From NCBI RefSeq assembly GCF_002920615.1, contig NZ_PQSU01000034.1:32261-96260 (forward strand): 64,000 bases of DNA, read 5' to 3'. The position numbers and the translations under genes are program-made. Of this stretch, positions 59,582 through 64,000 are shown one piece after another (position 1 is the first letter of the stretch; each line of letters opens with the position of its first letter). The notes below the pieces were generated by a model, which was given only the letters and a program-made list of their open reading frames with translations, did not search any database and had not been told where the DNA came from. The DNA comes from Streptomyces sp. Ru62. Its GTDB lineage: Bacteria > Actinomycetota > Actinomycetes > Streptomycetales > Streptomycetaceae.

Positions 59582-60358
59582 TCAGTTCTCGTAGACGTGG
59601 GGCGTCGTGGTGCTCAGCGCGTGGAAGCCGAGACGGGCCAGGATCGGGCGGCTCATGGACGAGGCGTCGACATGGACGTAGCGGTAGCCCTGGGCGGCGG
59701 CGACACGGGCGCGGTGGGCGATCAGGGCGCGGTAGATGCCCCGGCCCCGCCAGGCCTCGACCGTGCCGCCGCCCCACAGCCCGGCGAACCGGGTGCCGGG
59801 CACCAGCTCCATGCGGGCGGCGGCGACGGGTTCGCCGTCGGCGAGGGCGGCCACGGCGACGACCGTGCCGGGGTCGGCGGCCAGGCGGGCGAGCAACCGG
59901 TGCCGCAGCCCGCTGCCGTCGGTACCGAAGACCCTCTCGTGCACATCCACGACGAGGTCGACGCCGGCCGGATCGGTGGCCTCGACGAAGCGGACACCGG
60001 CCGGCGGCGCGGTGTCCAGCGGGAGCCCGCCCACCTCGGCCACCATCAGCGTCTCCGCGGGCTCGGCCCGGAATCCGGCGGCGAGCAACCGGTCACCGAG
60101 ATCGGCCGGCTCGTCATGGGCGTAGAGCTTCCACTCGAAGTCCAGGCCCAGGCCGCCGAAGTAGGCGATCTGCTCGCGGACGGTCCGGTCCACGTCCGCC
60201 GCGCCCAGGCCGGACCAGAGCACGCCGTTCCAGCCGTGCGCGTCCGCGACCTGGCGCACCACCCCGCCGACCCGCTCGATCCGGGCCCCGGGTCCGTCGG
60301 GCCGGGCACCCTCGCGCAGATCCCGGTCGTACACGGCGAGTACTGAGGCATGATCCAT
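59582..60358 (-). CDS. GNAT family N-acetyltransferase
   Basis: A 258-residue protein with a C-terminal GNAT domain (AALADGEPVAAARMELVPG; acetyl-CoA loop EAWRGRGIYRALIAHRARVA; GYRYVHVDASSMSRPILARLGF) and an N-terminal extension typical of one actinobacterial subgroup. The substrate is unknown. It abuts the convergent GlsB-type gene. Confidence 0.88.
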   Translation of the reverse strand: MDHASVLAVYDRDLREGARPDGPGARIERVGGVVRQVADAHGWNGVLWSGLGAADVDRTVREQIAYFGGLGLDFEWKLYAHDEPADLGDRLLAAGFRAEPAETLMVAEVGGLPLDTAPPAGVRFVEATDPAGVDLVVDVHERVFGTDGSGLRHRLLARLAADPGTVVAVAALADGEPVAAARMELVPGTRFAGLWGGGTVEAWRGRGIYRALIAHRARVAAAQGYRYVHVDASSMSRPILARLGFHALSTTTPHVYEN

Positions 60359-60431
60359 GGCCTCACCTCACCATGCCGACCGCGCAGACACAAAGGATTT
60401 ACCGGGCACGCTCGGGAGCTCTGACAGGGCG

Positions 60432-60803
60432 TCAGCGGCCCTGCGGCCGTACCGCCGCCAGATAGGCGGTGAGGCGGTCCCGGTTGCGGGCCAGGCAGTC
60501 GATGCGGGCCTGGATGCGGTCGATGTGCTCCTGGAGCAGGGCGGCCGTCTCCGGCGGCACGTCCTCGGGGGCCGGCACCAGATGACCCGGACCGCAGAGG
60601 TACGGCAGGAGCGCGCGGATCATCCCGGTGGTCAGACCCGACTCCAGCAGGCCGCGGATCTGCCCCACGCGCGCTACCGCGGACTCGGGATAGCTGCGGT
60701 AGCCGTTGGCGGCGCGTTCCGGGTGGAGCAGGTGCTGTTCCTCGTAGTACCGCAGCAGCCGGGTGGGGACGCCCGTACGGCGGGACAGCTCACCGATCCG
60801 CAT
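60432..60803 (-). CDS. MerR family transcriptional regulator
   Basis: A 123-residue MerR regulator: helix-turn-helix MRIGELSRRTGVPTRLLRYYEEQHLL, wing RAANGYRSYPES, and a coiled-coil C-terminus (ALLQEHIDRIQARIDCLARNRDRL). One Cys pair-like position (LCGPGH, CLAR) is not a clear metal site, so it may sense an organic compound. GGGAGG precedes ATG 60803. It is divergent from the MFS exporter it probably controls. Confidence 0.9.
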   Translation of the reverse strand: MRIGELSRRTGVPTRLLRYYEEQHLLHPERAANGYRSYPESAVARVGQIRGLLESGLTTGMIRALLPYLCGPGHLVPAPEDVPPETAALLQEHIDRIQARIDCLARNRDRLTAYLAAVRPQGR

Positions 60804-60824
60804 GCCGGCCTCCCGGACCCAGGC

Positions 60825-60855
60825 TTGACCTTCACACTGATGTGAGGCTTCGACC
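60825..60855 (+). promoter_or_regulatory. MerR-type promoter with 19-bp spacer and dyad
   Basis: TTGACC (60825-60830) and a -10-like TCGACC at 60850 are separated by 19 bp; TCACA-CTGA-TGTGA (60832-60845) lies in the spacer. The long spacer with a central dyad is the hallmark of promoters activated by MerR proteins. The MFS ATG is only 8 bp further on, so the transcript would be almost leaderless. Confidence 0.65.
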
Positions 60856-60863
60856 ATGGTCGC

Positions 60864-62150
60864 ATGACCCTGTCCTCCCAGGTCGAGGGCGGCCGCCTGC
60901 CGTGGTCGGGGCTGCTCGCCCTGTCCTGCGCCGCGTTCACCGCCGTACTGACCGAACTCCTCCCGGCGGGCCTGCTGCCCGCGATGGCGCCCCCGCTGGG
61001 GGTGGCCGAGTCCCGGATCGGTTTCCTCGTCACCGCGTACGCCGCCGCCTCCTTCGTGGCCGCGATCCCGGTGACCGCGGCCCTGCGGGGACTCCCCCGG
61101 CGCCCGGTGCTGTGCGGCACGCTGCTGGGGTTCGCCGTCAGCGACGCGCTGGTGGCGGTGTCGTCGTCGTACCCGCTCACCGTCGCGGCCCGGCTGCTGG
61201 CCGGAGCGATGGGCGGCACGCTGTGGGCGATGCTCGCCGGGTACGCGGCCCGGACGGTGCCGGCCGAGCGGCGCGGCCGGGCCATCGCGGTGGTGCTGGC
61301 CGGGATCACACTGGCCCTGGCGCTCGGCGTGCCCGCCGGTACCGCGCTGGCCGGAGCGGTGGGCTGGCGGGCCGCGTTCGGCACCCTCGCCGTGCTCGCC
61401 GTGCTGCTCGTGGGCTGGGTACGGCTGCGGGTGCCCGGCTTCCCGGGTGAGCCGCCGCACGCGCGCGTGCCCCTGGTCCGGGTCGCCGTACGCCCCGGCA
61501 TCCGCCCGGTGCTGTCCGTGACGCTGTTCCTGCTGCTGGGGCACCAGGTGATGTACACGTACGTCGCCCCGTTCGCCGCGCACGCGGGGTACGGCCGTAC
61601 GGGCGTGCTGCTCGCGGTGTTCGGGTCCGCCACGGTGGCCGGCGTCTGGCTCACCGGTGTGCTGGTCGACAGCAGGCCGCGCCCCACCCTGCTCACGGCG
61701 CTCGCCCTGGTCGCGGCCGTGCTGCTGGTGCTGGGCCTGGGCGCCCGGGTGCCCGGCCTGCTGGTCGGTGCGGTGGCGCTGTGGGGCGTGGCCTTCGGCG
61801 GGGCGCCCACGCTGATCCAGACCGCGCTGGTCGACGCGTCGGGGCCGGCCGACGCCGATGTGGCGACCTCGTTGCAGACCACGCTGTACAACGCGGGCAT
61901 CGCCGCCGGTTCGCTCACCGGCGGTCTCGCGCTGGACGCGGCGGGCGCCGGGGCGCTGCCCTGGACCGCGCTGCCGCCGGTCCTGGTGGCGCTCGCGACG
62001 GTCGCGGCCGGGCGCCGGTACGCCTTCCCGGCCCGGCGACGGGCCGTCGCCCCCGCGGCGGACGCACTGGCCGGGTCGGCCGCGGTGGCCGTAGCGTGCC
62101 CTGCCGGAGATCATGCCGTGAGGAGGTGGGCCGATGGTCCGGAACAGTGA
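60864..62150 (+). CDS. MFS transporter, DHA1 (arabinose/drug efflux) type
   Basis: A 428-residue transporter with about 12 helices; TELLPAGLLPAMA at helix 1 and LAGAMGGTLWAMLAGYAARTVPAERRGRAIA fit the sugar/drug efflux AraJ/YdhP-like group. It is probably induced by its substrate through the divergent MerR. The last 17 bp overlap the deaminase start. Confidence 0.9.
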   Translation: MTLSSQVEGGRLPWSGLLALSCAAFTAVLTELLPAGLLPAMAPPLGVAESRIGFLVTAYAAASFVAAIPVTAALRGLPRRPVLCGTLLGFAVSDALVAVSSSYPLTVAARLLAGAMGGTLWAMLAGYAARTVPAERRGRAIAVVLAGITLALALGVPAGTALAGAVGWRAAFGTLAVLAVLLVGWVRLRVPGFPGEPPHARVPLVRVAVRPGIRPVLSVTLFLLLGHQVMYTYVAPFAAHAGYGRTGVLLAVFGSATVAGVWLTGVLVDSRPRPTLLTALALVAAVLLVLGLGARVPGLLVGAVALWGVAFGGAPTLIQTALVDASGPADADVATSLQTTLYNAGIAAGSLTGGLALDAAGAGALPWTALPPVLVALATVAAGRRYAFPARRRAVAPAADALAGSAAVAVACPAGDHAVRRWADGPEQ

Positions 62151-62625
62151 GCTGCGGCATCTGCGCCGCTGTGTGGAGCTGGCGACAGAGGCGCTGGACG
62201 CCGGTGACGAGCCCTTCGGGTCGGTGCTCGTGGCCGGGGACGGGACCGTGCTGGCGGAGGACCGCAACCGGGTGGCGGACGGGGACCGCACCCGGCACCC
62301 CGAGTTCGAGCTGGCCCGCTGGTCGGCCGCGCACCTGACGCCCGAGGAGCGCGCGGCGGCGACCGTCTACACCTCCGGGGAGCACTGCCCGATGTGCGCG
62401 GCGGCGCACGCCTGGGTGGGGCTGGGCCGGATCGTGTACATCGTCTCCTCAGTCCAGCTCTCCGGCCTGCTGGCCGAGTTGGGCGTGCCCGCGCCACCGG
62501 TGCGCACGCTGCCCGTGCGGGACGTCGCGCCCGACGTGGTTGTGGAGGGGCCGGTGCCGGAACTGGTGGATGAGGTACGGGAGTTGCACCGCCGCCACCA
62601 CGCCGGGCGCTCCGAAGGCGCGTGA
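62134..62625 (+). CDS. cytidine/deoxycytidylate-type nucleoside deaminase family protein
   Basis: A 163-residue zinc deaminase of the CDA/guanine deaminase/TadA superfamily: HPEFELARW (His ligand and catalytic Glu; Pro in place of Ala of HAE) and EHCPMCAAAH (two Cys ligands). It deaminates a base or nucleoside; the natural substrate is unclear. GAGGAGG precedes the ATG inside the MFS gene end, so it is coupled to the exporter. Confidence 0.87.
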   Translation: MVRNSELRHLRRCVELATEALDAGDEPFGSVLVAGDGTVLAEDRNRVADGDRTRHPEFELARWSAAHLTPEERAAATVYTSGEHCPMCAAAHAWVGLGRIVYIVSSVQLSGLLAELGVPAPPVRTLPVRDVAPDVVVEGPVPELVDEVRELHRRHHAGRSEGA

Positions 62626-62628
62626 GGC

Positions 62629-63483
62629 TCAGCCGAGTTCGAGCGTGGTGACGCCGAACACCCGCTCGCGGGCGTACGGGCGCACGGGTCCCGTGTACAT
62701 GCGGGCGGTCTCGAACGACGGGCGCAGGCCCGCCCCTTCGGCGAGGGCGACGCCGGCCGCGTTCGGCTCGGGGACGTCGATCGCCACCTCGCTGCCGGCC
62801 GCCTCGGCGGTGAGGGCGGCGAACAGGGCCCGGGCGTCGTCGGCGGTGTCCGCGAAGAGGGGGCCGATGCGCAGGGTGTCGTGGCCGGGGCGGAGCACGC
62901 CGTAGCCGGCCGGGCGACCGCCCTCCTCGCGGACGACGGCACGGTGGCCGGGCGCGCGGAGCCACTCGGCGAGGAAGCGGGGGCGGTCGGCGGGGTGGCA
63001 GGCGCTGTCGTAGGCGGTGAGCGCGGCCAGGTCGGCGGGCCCGGCCGGGCGGACACCGGTGGGCGTGCCGCTCTCGCGGGCGGTGCCGGTGAAGCGGATG
63101 GTGCGGTAGGCGGAACGGAAGCCGGACTGGCGGTAGTTGCCCTGCTGGGCGACGACTCCGTCCAGGCCGACGGTCCGGTTCCCGGCGTGGGCCAGCGCGG
63201 TCTTCCACGTGGTGAGCCCGTGTCCCCGGCCGCGCAGGTCGGGACGGACCAGGTAGCAGCCGAGGAAGGCGTAGTCGGGGCCGTGGTTGACGACGGAGAC
63301 GGCCGACACCGGCTCCCCGTCGATCCGGCCCAGGAAGAACCCCTCGGGGTCCTGCGCGAAGAACGCGGGCCCGTCGGACAGCCCGGGATTCCAGCCCTCC
63401 GCGGCCGCCCACCCGCTGATCACCGGCCAGTCGTCGAGAGTGGCCCGTGTGACGACGAGGTCGTGGGGGGTCGCAGAGGTCAT
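62629..63483 (-). CDS. GNAT family N-acetyltransferase
   Basis: A 284-residue protein with an N-terminal GNAT domain (VVTRATLDDWPVISGWAAAEGW; LVRPDLRGRGHGLTTWKTALA) and a C-terminal second GNAT-like/YitH half (YGVLRPGHDTLRIGPLFADTADDARALFAAL). Such tandem acetyltransferases are common in actinobacteria; the substrate is unknown. GGAG stands 8 nt before ATG 63483. Confidence 0.9.
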   Translation of the reverse strand: MTSATPHDLVVTRATLDDWPVISGWAAAEGWNPGLSDGPAFFAQDPEGFFLGRIDGEPVSAVSVVNHGPDYAFLGCYLVRPDLRGRGHGLTTWKTALAHAGNRTVGLDGVVAQQGNYRQSGFRSAYRTIRFTGTARESGTPTGVRPAGPADLAALTAYDSACHPADRPRFLAEWLRAPGHRAVVREEGGRPAGYGVLRPGHDTLRIGPLFADTADDARALFAALTAEAAGSEVAIDVPEPNAAGVALAEGAGLRPSFETARMYTGPVRPYARERVFGVTTLELG

Positions 63484-64000
63484 CGATGCGCTCCGTTTCC
63501 GTCGGGATGGGGCTGCCGGTACGGCACGGCCGTCGGCCGGCCGCCCGCAGCATCCTTCCGAATCGAGCAAGGCCGCGCCATGGGGAGATCGGCCGATACG
63601 GCTGGACTCCGTCCACGGGACGCGGGAGAGTTCGGCGACGCCTGGATACGGGATACCGGCCAGCTTGCGGGAGGGCCCCGGGGACGCGGTGATCGGCCGG
63701 ATCGGCTTCACGGTGCCGTCAGCCGCTCCGCGGGGGCGGTACGGCATCGGGTGAGGGACACACATGAGGCCGGACGCACCACAACGGGAACCGACGGATG
63801 CGGCCCTTCCCGGCTGCCCGCTCCGGGCGTCACTCAGCTTTCACGGCCCCGCGAGGGAGCGCACGGCCCCGCCGGGGCGGGGTCTGATGGGGCCGCGCCG
63901 CCCTGACCGGAAACCGGCGGATGCGGTCCTTCCTCGGCGGCCGGCTGACCGGGCCCGGCATCCGGTGTCGGTCGCGCCTCGCACTGCCCCACACGGCCCG
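63484..64000. other. no supported gene; imperfect 24-bp direct repeats
   Basis: I see no convincing coding frame in the last 517 bp. Two imperfect copies of a 24-25-bp sequence (63787-63810 and 63909-63933, sharing GGATGCGG and CCTTCC) are spaced about 122 bp apart. The GNAT promoter should lie at 63484-63560. Confidence 0.5.

Noticed and set aside
1..64000. tRNA, rRNA, insertion sequences and prophage genes
   Set aside because: No cloverleaf-like, rRNA-like, transposase, integrase or phage structural sequence was recognised on reading both strands; small tRNAs cannot be fully excluded without a search.

Overview
This window is about 64 kb of very GC-rich chromosome from a Streptomyces species or close relative. 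The evidence is the extreme third-position GC bias, GTG and TTG starts, GGAGG-type ribosome binding sites, and marker families: an SsgA-like sporulation protein, the MelC1/MelC2 tyrosinase pair, SigB/SigF-type sigma factors, F420-dependent oxidoreductases and many secreted hydrolases. I saw no transposase, phage gene, CRISPR array, rRNA or tRNA. The content reads as accessory and regulatory chromosome, possibly arm-proximal, rather than core.

Layout. 1-2.5 kb: the end of a thioredoxin-reductase-like flavoprotein, a cyclic-nucleotide-binding histidine kinase and a UBP-type zinc-finger protein, translationally coupled. 2.6-8 kb: secreted M4 protease, secreted serine hydrolase, a TerD-CAP-CAP fusion and an AIM24 protein. 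8-13 kb: a TPR protein coupled to a polyprenyl synthase behind a striking palindrome, a PLP dehydratase and a membrane pseudokinase. 13-19 kb: F420 oxidoreductase, SsgA-like protein, small membrane proteins, and an MFS-TetR-aldo/keto reductase operon with two tandem operators. 19-25 kb: lipase, flavin monooxygenase, melC1-melC2, RNase HI, a VOC protein and an APH-type kinase. 26-29 kb: a ClgR-like regulator, an SigB/SigF-family sigma factor and an RsbW-like ATPase. 29-38 kb: aldo/keto reductases, LysR, DinB, adenosine deaminase, a BlaI/M56 pair, GH19 chitinase with DasR-like sites, and an aldehyde dehydrogenase.

39-44.5 kb: an ECF42-type sigma factor with its DGPF partner; a frameshifted acyl-CoA-dehydrogenase-like gene flanked by minisatellites; and ssuE-ssuD for sulfonate sulfur, preceded by a 27-codon leader peptide of the cysteine/sulfur type and a candidate attenuator hairpin. 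45-50 kb: a light-response module (SDR/DUF2867 protein, photolyase, B12-binding LitR-type MerR regulator, divergent ECF sigma factor). 50-64 kb: an ArsR-SRPBCC fusion with a clear operator, an APC permease, a ROK regulator and a GH2 exo-beta-D-glucosaminidase sharing related operator sequences, a large secreted protein, and a MerR-controlled MFS exporter with a deaminase.

Together the genes describe a soil saprophyte: chitin and chitosan breakdown linked to amino-sugar-sensing regulators, melanin production, light and redox sensing, sulfonate scavenging and efflux. Short tandem duplications lying directly on stop codons recur three times and are worth separate attention.
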